Virus record (IMG/VR): IMGVR_UViG_3300032893_000120
Coordinates: 1-42,348 of that record
Direction: 5' to 3' (one strand)
From: a virus
Length of the DNA: 42,348 nucleotides
The translations under genes and the position numbers were made by a program. The stretch's first letter is position 1; every line of letters begins with the position of its first letter. Shown piece by piece: positions 6,491 through 14,324 of the stretch. The notes under the pieces were generated by a model, which saw nothing but the letters and a program-made list of their open reading frames with translations, made no database searches and was not told where the DNA came from.

Positions 6491-7246
6491 ATGAAGCGCA
6501 TCCTGGCGGGCCTGCTGCTGCTGCTGGCGCTGGCCGCCAGTGGAGCGCAGGCGCAAAACAAGACGACGCCCGACAACATCTCTGGCGGCGTCTACAACCA
6601 GATTTTGCCCACGCTGTCGAACCTGCAACCAGGGGTGTTGCAGGTGGATCAGAACGGTCGGTTGATTATCGACCTCGGCGCGGGTTCGATCAGCAACACA
6701 ACGTTCGGGGCGTCTCAGAACGGCAACTGGAACGTCGGCGGCTACGACTCCGGCACGTCTCCTGTTCAATCTGCAACACCCGCCAATGCCTCGCACACCG
6801 CGGGGCAATCAGTTGGCGGTCTGTTCTCGATCCCGCTCGCCCGAACGAATGGCGGTTCTGGCCTTCTCACTCAGATCAACATCACCTCAGTCGCAGGCGA
6901 CACGCCGACGCTTCAGGTTCGTCTGTGGGATCGCGCGCCGACCAATTCGAACTTCGCCTGCGCTGACAACTCGGCTTACGCGGCGGGCTCGGGCTCGACT
7001 GGCGGCACGGTCGGCGCGGATCAAGCGCATCTGCTGACGCCGCCGTTCTCGGTGACGCTCGCCGCGCCGACCTCAGTGACGGGTGACGCCTACACCTACG
7101 GCTCATACTCGTTCTCCCCGCCGCTGTCGTTCAAGAACCAAGACGGCACGACAACGAAGAATGTCTACGCCTGCTTGCAGGCCACGACGACCTACACCCC
7201 CGGCGTCGGCGCCTATTACGTCGATGCCATCGGCCCGCAGGACTAA
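6491..7246 (+). CDS. Exported hypothetical protein with signal peptide (251 aa)
   Basis: No family recognised. The N-terminus MKRILAGLLLLLALAASGA followed by QAQ is a textbook Sec signal peptide with cleavage expected near residue 22. The mature part is rich in Gly, Ser, Thr and Asn, typical of beta-structured surface or fibre proteins. It contains the segments PTLQVRLWDRAPTNS and VYACLQATTTY and two to three cysteines compatible with disulfides. It lies directly before the GH54-like gene. A virion appendage or secreted accessory protein is possible. A true signal peptide on a protein in a phage late operon is unusual. Confidence 0.8.
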   Translation: MKRILAGLLLLLALAASGAQAQNKTTPDNISGGVYNQILPTLSNLQPGVLQVDQNGRLIIDLGAGSISNTTFGASQNGNWNVGGYDSGTSPVQSATPANASHTAGQSVGGLFSIPLARTNGGSGLLTQINITSVAGDTPTLQVRLWDRAPTNSNFACADNSAYAAGSGSTGGTVGADQAHLLTPPFSVTLAAPTSVTGDAYTYGSYSFSPPLSFKNQDGTTTKNVYACLQATTTYTPGVGAYYVDAIGPQD

Positions 7247-7250
7247 CCCC

Positions 7251-8936
7251 ATGCGCTCTACCCTCTCCCTCTCCCTTGCTCTTTGTCTCGCCCTGTGGGG
7301 CGGGGTGGGAGAGGCGGCTCAAGTGTCGAATGGACGAGCGGCGGCGCTATTCTCTGGAGGCGCACCAATTCTTCTCCCGTGTGATGCTGCGGCTAAGGCT
7401 GGGACGCCGTGTGTCGCCGCTCACGGAATCGCGAGGAGGTTATTTCATAGTTACATTGGCGCTCTTTTTCAGATAACGCGCGCGTCTGATAGCGCTACGC
7501 TGAATATATTTCCGAATTCAGACAACTCCGCAAATATTGCCCCAACGGCAGCCTTCTGCGCGGCAACAAAATGCAATATCACGACGATATATGATGAGGC
7601 AAACTCGGGGACGCCAAATAACAATCTAACCAGCGCCGTCAACAATAATCAGTTGATGCTGACGATCACTTACGGCGGCCACGTAGTGCCGGTTTTTGAT
7701 AAAGTGTATGGGGTGTTTCGCAACAGAGCCAGCACGACCAACATCCCGACAGGAAATTCCTCAATCACTGAATACGCGGTGGTTGATAACGGGGCAAACT
7801 CTGCTTGTTGCGGTTTTTACGGAAACGTCGAGACGACCGTGGCTGATACGGGTAACGGGCACATGTTTGAATTGGCCTATGTATCGACCGGAACTTCTGT
7901 CGGGATCGGTCCTGGCCCTTGGGTTGGAGTTGATTGGGAGAACGGAACTTACCTATACGGCCCGACGCAGACTGCTTACGAATTCTCAATTGTGGCAAAA
8001 TACGATAGCGCAGCCACGACTTGGACCTTGGAAAGTGGGGACGCAAAATCGTCCGCACTGGCTATTCTCAATTCTTCCGCGCCGCCGGCAGAAGAGTCCG
8101 CCGCGTTCGAAGGCGGCTTGTCGTTGGGGGAGGGCGGCGACGGGTCGCCGTCGCCGACTCATTTTCTCGAAGGTGCGGTTATTGCCGCACCGACAAGCTA
8201 TTCAACCGATGTTGCGATACAGAGAAGCATAAGCGCTTTTTATGGCGGTTCGCCGACAGCCGTTCCCGTTCCAAGCGTGACGGTTCCGAGCGGTCTGATC
8301 GGGCGTTGGGCCGTCGACGGCTACGGCGTCAGTGGGGCAGGAATCGTATATGATCAATCTGGCTCTGGTTTCCATGCGCCGATGCTGGGATTGTCTCCAT
8401 CGGCAATCGTAACCGGCAAAGTCCTTACTGGATTGGCGATCGACAAGAATGGGTTTGCCAATGCCGGTTCGATGAATCGTCTATCATTAATGGCGTCATT
8501 CAGCGTCACGGGTTGGTACCGATACGACAGCACCCCCACAGTTGGTTACGAGGCGATTGTATCGAAGGACACGGTGACCAGCTATGGCTGGTTCATCGGT
8601 GATAACAATAAAACTAGACAATTAGCTCTTATGTCGCCAGGATCAATCTTAGAGGTTTGCTCAACCGCAGATGCTGTTGGAGCATGGCATTTTGCCAGCT
8701 TAACGGTTGATGGAAGCAATAACTGGACCTTGTATCGAGATGGAGTGTCTTGTGGGGTTGTCCAGCCAGCAAGCTTGATCGGAAACCCATTGGCAAATCT
8801 TATGCTTGGCGCAGATACAAGTAATTTCGCGGCAACGTTTCCTGGCACCATCAATGACATAAGAATATACAACCGTTCTCTATCATCTACGGAAGTGAAT
8901 GCGATCTATACGGCGGGGCAAGGGGGCAATCCTTAG
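7251..8936 (+). CDS. GH54 arabinofuranosidase-like enzyme with LamG-type domain (561 aa)
   Basis: Predicted to cleave alpha-L-arabinofuranosyl or related sugar bonds, perhaps as a capsule or exopolysaccharide depolymerase. After a signal peptide (1-23), residues about 40-335 align by eye with fungal AbfB catalytic domains. The cysteine pairs C44-C54, C103-C108 and the adjacent pair C186-C187 are all present. So are the nucleophile context CCGFYGNVE (E194) and the acid/base context EGGDGS (D297). Residues about 345-560 resemble a LamG/concanavalin A-like lectin domain (GLIGRWAVDGYG near its start, NDIRIYNRSLSSTEVNAIY at its end). Codon use is visibly more AT-rich than in neighbouring genes, suggesting acquisition. 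The start at 7251 follows the preceding stop by four bases. Confidence 0.8.
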   Translation: MRSTLSLSLALCLALWGGVGEAAQVSNGRAAALFSGGAPILLPCDAAAKAGTPCVAAHGIARRLFHSYIGALFQITRASDSATLNIFPNSDNSANIAPTAAFCAATKCNITTIYDEANSGTPNNNLTSAVNNNQLMLTITYGGHVVPVFDKVYGVFRNRASTTNIPTGNSSITEYAVVDNGANSACCGFYGNVETTVADTGNGHMFELAYVSTGTSVGIGPGPWVGVDWENGTYLYGPTQTAYEFSIVAKYDSAATTWTLESGDAKSSALAILNSSAPPAEESAAFEGGLSLGEGGDGSPSPTHFLEGAVIAAPTSYSTDVAIQRSISAFYGGSPTAVPVPSVTVPSGLIGRWAVDGYGVSGAGIVYDQSGSGFHAPMLGLSPSAIVTGKVLTGLAIDKNGFANAGSMNRLSLMASFSVTGWYRYDSTPTVGYEAIVSKDTVTSYGWFIGDNNKTRQLALMSPGSILEVCSTADAVGAWHFASLTVDGSNNWTLYRDGVSCGVVQPASLIGNPLANLMLGADTSNFAATFPGTINDIRIYNRSLSSTEVNAIYTAGQGGNP

Positions 8937-8997
8937 CCGAATGCGACCATTTTCATCTTCCCGCGCCCCGCTGATCTCCTGACCCCGAAAGTCCGCC

Positions 8998-9372
8998 ATG
9001 ACCGACGCGCTTCCGGCGCGGGGCGCGTTGGTAAAGGAGCGGCATGTGATTTTGACCGATGATCACGGCGGCCTTCTCTCCGCCTATGCCGCCAAGTTCA
9101 CGGCGTGCCTCTTGGCGAAATGCCATGTCGTCGTCGCTGGCCTGTGCGCCTCGGCTTGCACGCTGGCGCTGGGTTTGCCGCCTGATCGGGTCTGCGCAAC
9201 GGACGAAGCTGAGCTTCAGTTCCATGCCGCGTCTGATGGGCCGTCCGGCTCTTACACCGCGTTGCTGTTCGCGGCTTACCCGCCGGCGCTGCGAGCGCGG
9301 CTCGGCCGGTTGACGGACGCGATCGTCACCATCCGCGCCCCGGAGCTCTGGCGCTACGTGAGGCAGTGCTGA
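8998..9372 (+). CDS. Mini ClpP/crotonase-like serine protease homologue (124 aa)
   Basis: The core HVVVAGLCASACTLALGLP, then R64 and FHAA (H76), matches the small ClpP-like fold proteins in which the Ser of CASAC (S52) and a following His form the active site. Substrate and localisation are unknown; head maturation protease is one possibility given its place just before the portal gene, but phages with this capsid type often lack one. Two cysteines flank the serine. A weak ribosome-binding site precedes ATG 8998. The first 10 codons and upstream bases are partly duplicated at 9797-9856. Confidence 0.6.
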   Translation: MTDALPARGALVKERHVILTDDHGGLLSAYAAKFTACLLAKCHVVVAGLCASACTLALGLPPDRVCATDEAELQFHAASDGPSGSYTALLFAAYPPALRARLGRLTDAIVTIRAPELWRYVRQC

Positions 9373-9373
9373 C

Positions 9374-9700
9374 ATGGCTGATTACGTCATCCAAGCCCCG
9401 GACGCCGCGACCTTGCAAGCCTTGGCGCAGAGCATGGGCTTCTGGAACGCAGCGAACGGCGCGTTCGTCACGCAGGGACCGCTGCCCGGCGACCCGAACC
9501 CGCAGGCGAGCTACTTCCTCAACGTCGTCGGCGCGGTTCCCGGCCAGAGCGGCTATTGGGCGCGGCTCCGGATCAACGGGCTCAACCCCTTCGCTTCTGG
9601 TGCGCTCGCCGTGCCGCCCGGCCTGACGATCTATCCGCCGACCGGCGACCCGTCGCAGCCGGCCGACTACGTCCAACCGGCGATCGGCGAGATCGCATGA
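9374..9700 (+). CDS. Hypothetical virion-region protein (108 aa)
   Basis: Not recognised. The short protein begins MADYVIQAPDAATLQALAQS, has a middle with aromatic and Gly residues (SYFLNVVGAVPGQSGYWARL), and ends in a Pro-rich beta-type tail. It has no membrane segment and no cysteine. The start lies one base after the preceding stop, and the stop overlaps the next small ORF by ATGA, so it is embedded in a coupled run of small genes before the portal gene. Confidence 0.75.
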   Translation: MADYVIQAPDAATLQALAQSMGFWNAANGAFVTQGPLPGDPNPQASYFLNVVGAVPGQSGYWARLRINGLNPFASGALAVPPGLTIYPPTGDPSQPADYVQPAIGEIA

Positions 9701-9777
9701 TCTGGCTCGTGACCCTCTGGCTCGCTTGCCTCTGGGTGTTTCTCGATGCAATCGAGCGCGCCCCGCTGATCGACTGA
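9697..9777 (+). CDS. Very small single-span membrane peptide (26 aa)
   Basis: The ORF MIWLVTLWLACLWVFLDAIE and six more residues overlaps the upstream stop by ATGA, suggesting translational coupling. Residues 2-17 form one strongly hydrophobic Trp-rich segment. Length and composition fit a tiny membrane peptide, but no family can be named and chance cannot be excluded at this length. Confidence 0.45.
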   Translation: MIWLVTLWLACLWVFLDAIERAPLID

Positions 9778-9796
9778 ATCTGCCGAAAGAATTGTC

Positions 9797-9856
9797 ATGC
9801 CCGACGCGCTTCCGGCGCGGGGCGCGGGTCGACGAGGGCTGAAAATACAGCTATAA
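9797..9856 (+). pseudogene. Duplicated 5' end of the mini-protease gene
   Basis: A 19-codon frame starts MPDALPARGA, matching MTDALPARGA at 8998. The shared DNA spans about 30 bases (9796-9825 versus 8997-9026) with one mismatch inside the block. Beyond it the sequence diverges and stops. It looks like a duplication remnant overlapping the portal promoter region, or a recombination seam. Confidence 0.5.
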
Positions 9857-9857
9857 C
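9829..9857 (+). promoter_or_regulatory. Candidate promoter for the portal gene
   Basis: A TCGACG -35 box (9829-9834), 17-base spacer and TATAAC -10 box (9852-9857) each match five of six consensus bases. The ATG at 9865 lies seven bases beyond, and no ribosome-binding site is present, so the message may be leaderless. Confidence 0.45.
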
Positions 9858-9864
9858 GTGCAGC

Positions 9865-12012
9865 ATGGCCAAGCCGAAAAAGATCCGCAACGACGCTGCC
9901 GATCAGGCGCGAGAGACGCCAGAAGCGGTCGCCGACGTCGAGGAAGAGCTGGGGCGCGACGCGCAGCTCTGCCACGATAAGGCGGTGCGCGAGGCGCTGC
10001 TCGACATTTACAAGGACATCGAGAAGGGTTGGGAACAGCAGGCGGAGCGTGCCGACAACAATCTCGACTATTGGGAAGCCTACAACTGCACGTTGGGGCA
10101 GCGGCAATTCTACCAGGGCAATTCCCAGATCTTTGTGCCGATCATCAATCAGGCGGTCAACGCCCGCAAGACGCGATTCGTCAACCAGCTCTTTCCGCAG
10201 AACGGCCGCTATGTTGAAGTGTCGACCGAGGACGGCGGGCTGCCCTATGACGAAATGTCGCTGGTCGAGCACTACATCCGCCAGAACCGCATGCGGACCC
10301 GGATCGCGCCCGCGCTGGTGAAAAACGGCGACATCGAGGGCCAGTACACGATCCAGGTGACCTGGGAGACGACGCGGCGCGATGTCATGCACCGAGTGCA
10401 GAAGGCGGCCGAGATCGACCAGGGGTTGCAGGCGGAAGGCGTCGACGAGATCGAGGACATCGCCGAGGAAGAGATCGAGAGCGGTCGGCCAGTCGTCCGG
10501 ATCATTCCCGATTCCGACATCCTGGTGCTGCCGCAGACGGCCGATTCGCTCGACGAGGCGTTGCGCGACGGCGGCTCGGTGACGACGATGTGTCGCTGGT
10601 CGCAGGCCAAGATCAGTCGCATGATCGCCGAGGGCGAGATCGACGAGGAAGCCGGCGAAGAGCTGCTGGAGGAATTGAAGGGCGACGGGCGCAGCGAGAA
10701 GGTCGACAAGCCGAAGGAAATGGTCGACGCCGCCGGGATCAAGGGCGACGGCCGTGGCAAATGGGCGCTCGTCTACCGAACCTGGACGATGCTGACTGTC
10801 GATAAGGAGCGTCGGCTCTACCTCGTCTATTTCGGCGGCAAGGACCGCATCCTGTCGTGCAAGCGCAACCCCTACTGGTCCGACCGGATCGACGTGTTCT
10901 CGGCGGCGGCCGACAAGGTCGACGGCGCGTTTAAGGGGATCTCGCGCCTGCAACCGGTTGTGGCGCTACAATATCAAGCCAATGACGCCTGCAACGAGGG
11001 CATGGACGCGGCGGCCTATGCGTTGTTGCCGATCATCATGACCGACCCGGAGAAAAACCCCAAAGTCGGTTCGATGGTGATGACGCTGGCGGCGGTGTGG
11101 GAGACCAGTCCGAACGACACGCAGTTCGCCAAGTTCCCGCCGCTGTGGAAAGATGCGCTGGAGATCATTGCTTCGACCAAGACCGAGATTTTCCAGGCGC
11201 TGAGCGTTAACCCGGCGCAAATTACGCAGGCCAACAACCCGCGCGGCAAGAAGCCCAATCAGGCTGAGATCGCCAACGAGCAGCAGATCGACATCCTGAC
11301 CACTGCTGACGCGGTGTCGACGCTGGAGGATGAGATCCTGACGCCGATGCTGGCGTTCATGCTAGAGCTTGACCACCAGTACCGCGACAAGGACTTGCGG
11401 GTGCGCCAGTACGGCGAGATCGGCATGCGGCAGGAAATGAAGTCGATCCCGCCGATTCGCATGAACAAGGTCTATCAGTTCCGTTGGTACGGCGTCGAGC
11501 AGGCGCGCAACGCCCAGCGCATGCAGCAGCAGATCGCCGGGCTGAACGTCATCCGCGGCATCCCGCCACAGCTCTATCCCGGCTACAAGCTCGACCTCGG
11601 GCCGGCGCTGGCGCAGCTGTTCGAGGATCTGTTCGGGCCGCGTATCGCGCCGCTGGTGTTCAAGGACCAGCGGCAGGAGTACGCTGTCGACCCGCAAATG
11701 GAGAACGAATGGCTGGAGCAGGGTATGTCCACGCCCGTCCACGCGCTCGACAACCACCAGCAACACATGCAAGTTCACGTCCAGGCGCTGAAGGCGACCG
11801 GTGATCCGGGTGGCGCGATCCGCGCTCACATGCTGGCGCATATGCAGGCGCTTGAGCAGCAGCAACGGCCGGCGCAGCTCGGGCCGCCGCCTGGCGGTGC
11901 GGGACCGCGGGTCGGCGCAACACCGGGCGCGCCGCGCGGCGGGCAACAGCCGCCGGGCGCGATCCACGCTGATCAGATTAAAGACGCGCGTGCCGCGCCG
12001 AGGCCGCAGTAA
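9865..12012 (+). CDS. Portal protein (715 aa)
   Basis: Forms the dodecameric ring at the capsid vertex through which DNA is packaged and ejected. Assignment rests on size, position after TerL and before the lysis and head genes, and podovirus portal-like features: an N-terminal helical wing with WEAYNCTLGQRQFYQGNSQI, the stretch IFVPIINQAVNARKTRFVNQ around residue 90, an acidic central region (IEDIAEEEIESG), and a Pro/Gln/Gly-rich C-terminal tail after residue 660. The N-terminus is charged and probably disordered. No ribosome-binding site is visible before ATG 9865, but the coding frame is unambiguous. Confidence 0.85.
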   Translation: MAKPKKIRNDAADQARETPEAVADVEEELGRDAQLCHDKAVREALLDIYKDIEKGWEQQAERADNNLDYWEAYNCTLGQRQFYQGNSQIFVPIINQAVNARKTRFVNQLFPQNGRYVEVSTEDGGLPYDEMSLVEHYIRQNRMRTRIAPALVKNGDIEGQYTIQVTWETTRRDVMHRVQKAAEIDQGLQAEGVDEIEDIAEEEIESGRPVVRIIPDSDILVLPQTADSLDEALRDGGSVTTMCRWSQAKISRMIAEGEIDEEAGEELLEELKGDGRSEKVDKPKEMVDAAGIKGDGRGKWALVYRTWTMLTVDKERRLYLVYFGGKDRILSCKRNPYWSDRIDVFSAAADKVDGAFKGISRLQPVVALQYQANDACNEGMDAAAYALLPIIMTDPEKNPKVGSMVMTLAAVWETSPNDTQFAKFPPLWKDALEIIASTKTEIFQALSVNPAQITQANNPRGKKPNQAEIANEQQIDILTTADAVSTLEDEILTPMLAFMLELDHQYRDKDLRVRQYGEIGMRQEMKSIPPIRMNKVYQFRWYGVEQARNAQRMQQQIAGLNVIRGIPPQLYPGYKLDLGPALAQLFEDLFGPRIAPLVFKDQRQEYAVDPQMENEWLEQGMSTPVHALDNHQQHMQVHVQALKATGDPGGAIRAHMLAHMQALEQQQRPAQLGPPPGGAGPRVGATPGAPRGGQQPPGAIHADQIKDARAAPRPQ

Positions 12013-12036
12013 GCACACCCGTAAGGAGTTCTGATC

Positions 12037-12663
12037 ATGCCTGGACTGTCGCCCAACCTGCTCGACGTCATGTGGCCCATGGCGGCGCATAGCCTTGTCG
12101 ACGGCGTCGCTGCGTCGTCGGAAGTGACCTTCGCCAAGTACGGGTTGATCACGGCGCAGGAGGTTGCCGACTTCATGGCGCAGTGCAGCGAGGAAACCGG
12201 CGGCGGCACGGCGATCGAGGAAAACTTGAACTATTCCGCTGCTCGGTTGTGCCAGGTCTGGCCGACCCGGTTCTCGTCGCTCGCCGCGGCTGCGCCGTTC
12301 GCCCACAACCCTAGGATGCTGGCCGACAACGTCTACGGCGGGCGCTACGGCAACCGGCCGGGGACCGACGACGGCTGGAACTTCCGCGGTCGCGGGTTGA
12401 TCCAGATCACATTCCGGTCGTGGTACGAGAAGATCGGCGTCGAGGTCAGCCTCGATCTGGCGGGCAATCCAGGTCTCGTCAACGATCCGGGCAACATCTT
12501 GGCGGTGGCGGCGGCTTTTTGGCGTCTTGACGGCGTCAATGCGTTCGCCGACAAAGGCGACTTCAGGGGCGAGACGCTACGTGTAAACGGCGGCTTGACC
12601 AACTACCAGTTGCGCCTGCAATGGCGGGCGCGGTGGCGGCAGGCGCTCGGCCTGCCGAAGTAG
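12037..12663 (+). CDS. Endolysin, GH19 (chitinase-like) lysozyme (208 aa)
   Basis: Hydrolyses peptidoglycan glycan strands at lysis. The GH19 fold is shown by QCSEETGGG, placing the catalytic acid at E53, by the second glutamate in IEENLNYSA (E62), by NVYGGRYGN, and by the signature GWNFRGRGLIQITFRSWYEK. There is no signal peptide or membrane anchor, so it should depend on a holin for release; a multi-span membrane protein follows immediately. ATG 12037 is preceded by AAGGAG with good spacing. Length is normal for phage GH19 endolysins. Confidence 0.93.
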   Translation: MPGLSPNLLDVMWPMAAHSLVDGVAASSEVTFAKYGLITAQEVADFMAQCSEETGGGTAIEENLNYSAARLCQVWPTRFSSLAAAAPFAHNPRMLADNVYGGRYGNRPGTDDGWNFRGRGLIQITFRSWYEKIGVEVSLDLAGNPGLVNDPGNILAVAAAFWRLDGVNAFADKGDFRGETLRVNGGLTNYQLRLQWRARWRQALGLPK

Positions 12664-12674
12664 TGGAGGTCTGC

Positions 12675-13364
12675 ATGGACTGGTCAAAGGTCAACACGAC
12701 GAACATCAAGGCTGCGGCGAACGTCGCGATCGCCATCGCAGCACTGTTCCTGTCGGGCGCGATCAGCTTTCCGCCCGGAACGTCCGAGGCGACGCAGCAC
12801 ACAATCCTCGCCTGGGATTCCTGGATTCTGGCGGTTGTCGCGGCGCTGAACGGCATTCTGCACTTCGTGCCGGACTTCACGGTCCCGACCGCGAGAATCG
12901 CGCCGCCGATCGTCAAGACGCTCATCGTCGGGTTCCTGCTAACCGGCGCGCTGACGCTTGGTGCGCCGCAGGCTCGTGCCGCCTCGGTGCCGGTGACGAC
13001 TTCGCCGACGCTGCCGAATCCATTCGCGACGCTGTTCAACTCGGTCAAGACTTTTACTGTGGCGGATCTTCAGGCGGCGCTTGACGACGCCAATGCGCAA
13101 AGTCCGCCTGACACGCGTCACGCCGCCTGCTGGCAGGCGCTAATCCCGATCGCGCAGGCGAACCTTACCAATCCGCTTCCGGCTGGTGTCGGCGCGGCGC
13201 AGGCGATCCAGAAGGTATTCGATGATTCGAAGATTTTTGGATCGCAGCCGTGGAAAGACGCCGTGGCGCAAGCGTGCGCGCTGACCGAGCTTGATCTTCA
13301 GACGACCTTGAACGTGCTGCTGCTGAAGGTCGGGGTATCGGCGGTGACGTTACCGAAGCTGTGA
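12675..13364 (+). CDS. Membrane protein with three hydrophobic segments, candidate holin (229 aa)
   Basis: Three hydrophobic segments are visible near residues 12-32, 44-66 and 80-102; the last ends in an AQARAA-like cleavage-type motif. A soluble C-terminal half of about 120 residues with two or three cysteines follows. Location directly after the endolysin, a strong GGAGG ribosome-binding site (start ATG 12675) and multiple membrane spans favour a holin or other lysis membrane protein. The large C-terminal domain is unusual for a holin, and no holin family is recognised, so the role is inferred from context. Confidence 0.65.
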   Translation: MDWSKVNTTNIKAAANVAIAIAALFLSGAISFPPGTSEATQHTILAWDSWILAVVAALNGILHFVPDFTVPTARIAPPIVKTLIVGFLLTGALTLGAPQARAASVPVTTSPTLPNPFATLFNSVKTFTVADLQAALDDANAQSPPDTRHAACWQALIPIAQANLTNPLPAGVGAAQAIQKVFDDSKIFGSQPWKDAVAQACALTELDLQTTLNVLLLKVGVSAVTLPKL

Positions 13365-13368
13365 GGAC

Positions 13369-13857
13369 ATGATGAGCGTCACGCTTCGCTTTGTCTCATC
13401 CGGGGACATGATTTCGCGCATCATCCGGGGAGCTGAACTTGGGTTCCCCTATCAGCACGTCGAGGCCAAGATGCCCGACGGGACGTTGCTCGGGGCGCAC
13501 CTTGACGGCGGCGTGCAGGCTCGCGCTGCCGACTACGACAAAAGCTATGCCTACGACCTCTACGTCGAGGTTCCGTGCAGCGCCGATCAGGCCGCGGCGT
13601 TCGAAGCGTTCCTGCGGTCGCAGGTCGGGAAGCCTTACGACCTGGAAGCTATTGCCGAGATGGCCGATGGCTTCGTCACCGGCGAAGTGCCTAACTGGCC
13701 GAGCAAACCGTCATGGATTTGCTCGGCGCTCCAGACTGCTGCGCTGTTGACGGCGGGGATCATCAAGGGCGCGCCGGCGACGGTGCGCTTGGCGACGCCG
13801 CGCGATGTGCTGGTCGCTTGTGCAGTGCTGACGCCGATCGGGAAGTTTTCGACGTGA
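13369..13857 (+). CDS. Permuted papain-fold (NlpC/P60-like) hydrolase (162 aa)
   Basis: A conserved His comes early (H30 in PYQHVEAKMPDG) and a Cys late (C118 in SWICSALQTA). This is the order of circularly permuted NlpC/P60 (YiiX-like) cysteine hydrolases, which act on peptide, amide or ester bonds in cell walls or lipids. The intervening VGKPYDLEAIAEM also fits that fold. It sits in the lysis cassette between the putative holin and a spanin-like protein, so peptidoglycan or envelope attack is plausible. Two adjacent ATGs (13369, 13372) could start it; spacing to AGG favours the second. Confidence 0.7.
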   Translation: MMSVTLRFVSSGDMISRIIRGAELGFPYQHVEAKMPDGTLLGAHLDGGVQARAADYDKSYAYDLYVEVPCSADQAAAFEAFLRSQVGKPYDLEAIAEMADGFVTGEVPNWPSKPSWICSALQTAALLTAGIIKGAPATVRLATPRDVLVACAVLTPIGKFST

Positions 13858-14195
13858 CTGCGCCGGTCGACAACCATTCTGACGGCGTTCTGTCGTTCGC
13901 GACCTATTGGGGCGTTGTCGAGTGGTTGTTGACCGGGCTGATTTCCGCCGTGATCGGCATATCGACGTTCGCCTGGCGACAGGCGACCGAAGTGAGGACG
14001 CTCAAGGTGCGTATGGACACAGTCGAGAGCTGGCAGACCGACCACAACGAAGAGACACATGAGCGGGTGCGGGAGATCAACGGCAAGATCGAGGCGATCC
14101 GCGAGGGGCTTCCCGACAAGCAATTCATTATCGAGCGGATCAACCAGCTGTCCGACCGTATTGACCGCTTGATCGACGCCAAGTTGGCGCGCTGA
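13854..14195 (+). CDS. Membrane-anchored coiled-coil protein, spanin-like (113 aa)
   Basis: One transmembrane segment (about residues 18-42, VEWLLTGLISAVIGISTFAW) is followed by a charged helical tail with coiled-coil character (about 46-112). This is the architecture of an inner-membrane spanin that bridges to the outer membrane at lysis. No outer-membrane lipoprotein partner was found beside it. The GTG start at 13854 overlaps the previous stop as GTGA, with GGGAAG upstream. It could instead be a generic membrane-anchored coiled coil, so the spanin call is tentative. Confidence 0.65.
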   Translation: MTAPVDNHSDGVLSFATYWGVVEWLLTGLISAVIGISTFAWRQATEVRTLKVRMDTVESWQTDHNEETHERVREINGKIEAIREGLPDKQFIIERINQLSDRIDRLIDAKLAR

Positions 14196-14199
14196 AAAG

Positions 14200-14228
14200 T
14201 TGACGTTTTCGGCTTATGCACGTATAGA
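14200..14228 (+). promoter_or_regulatory. Promoter before the scaffold and capsid genes
   Basis: TTGACG (14200-14205), a 17-base spacer and TATAGA (14223-14228) form the best sigma70-like promoter I found on the late strand. It lies in the first sizeable late intergenic gap and would boost scaffold and capsid transcription. Confidence 0.65.
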
Positions 14229-14238
14229 TGGCGGGTAT

Positions 14239-14311
14239 CGAGTTGCGCCCGTAAGGCGCTACAATCGATTGGCGACCGTTAGCCGCTGGACGAGTTGCGA
14301 CCGTTAGCCGC
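14239..14311 (+). repeat. Short direct repeats in the scaffold 5' untranslated region
   Basis: GCGACCGTTAGCCGC occurs twice (14272-14286, 14297-14311) and CGAGTTGCG twice (14239-14247, 14291-14299). They lie between the promoter and the scaffold start. They may be a protein-binding or RNA element; function unknown. Confidence 0.5.
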
Positions 14312-14324
14312 AGGGGAGAAGCAA

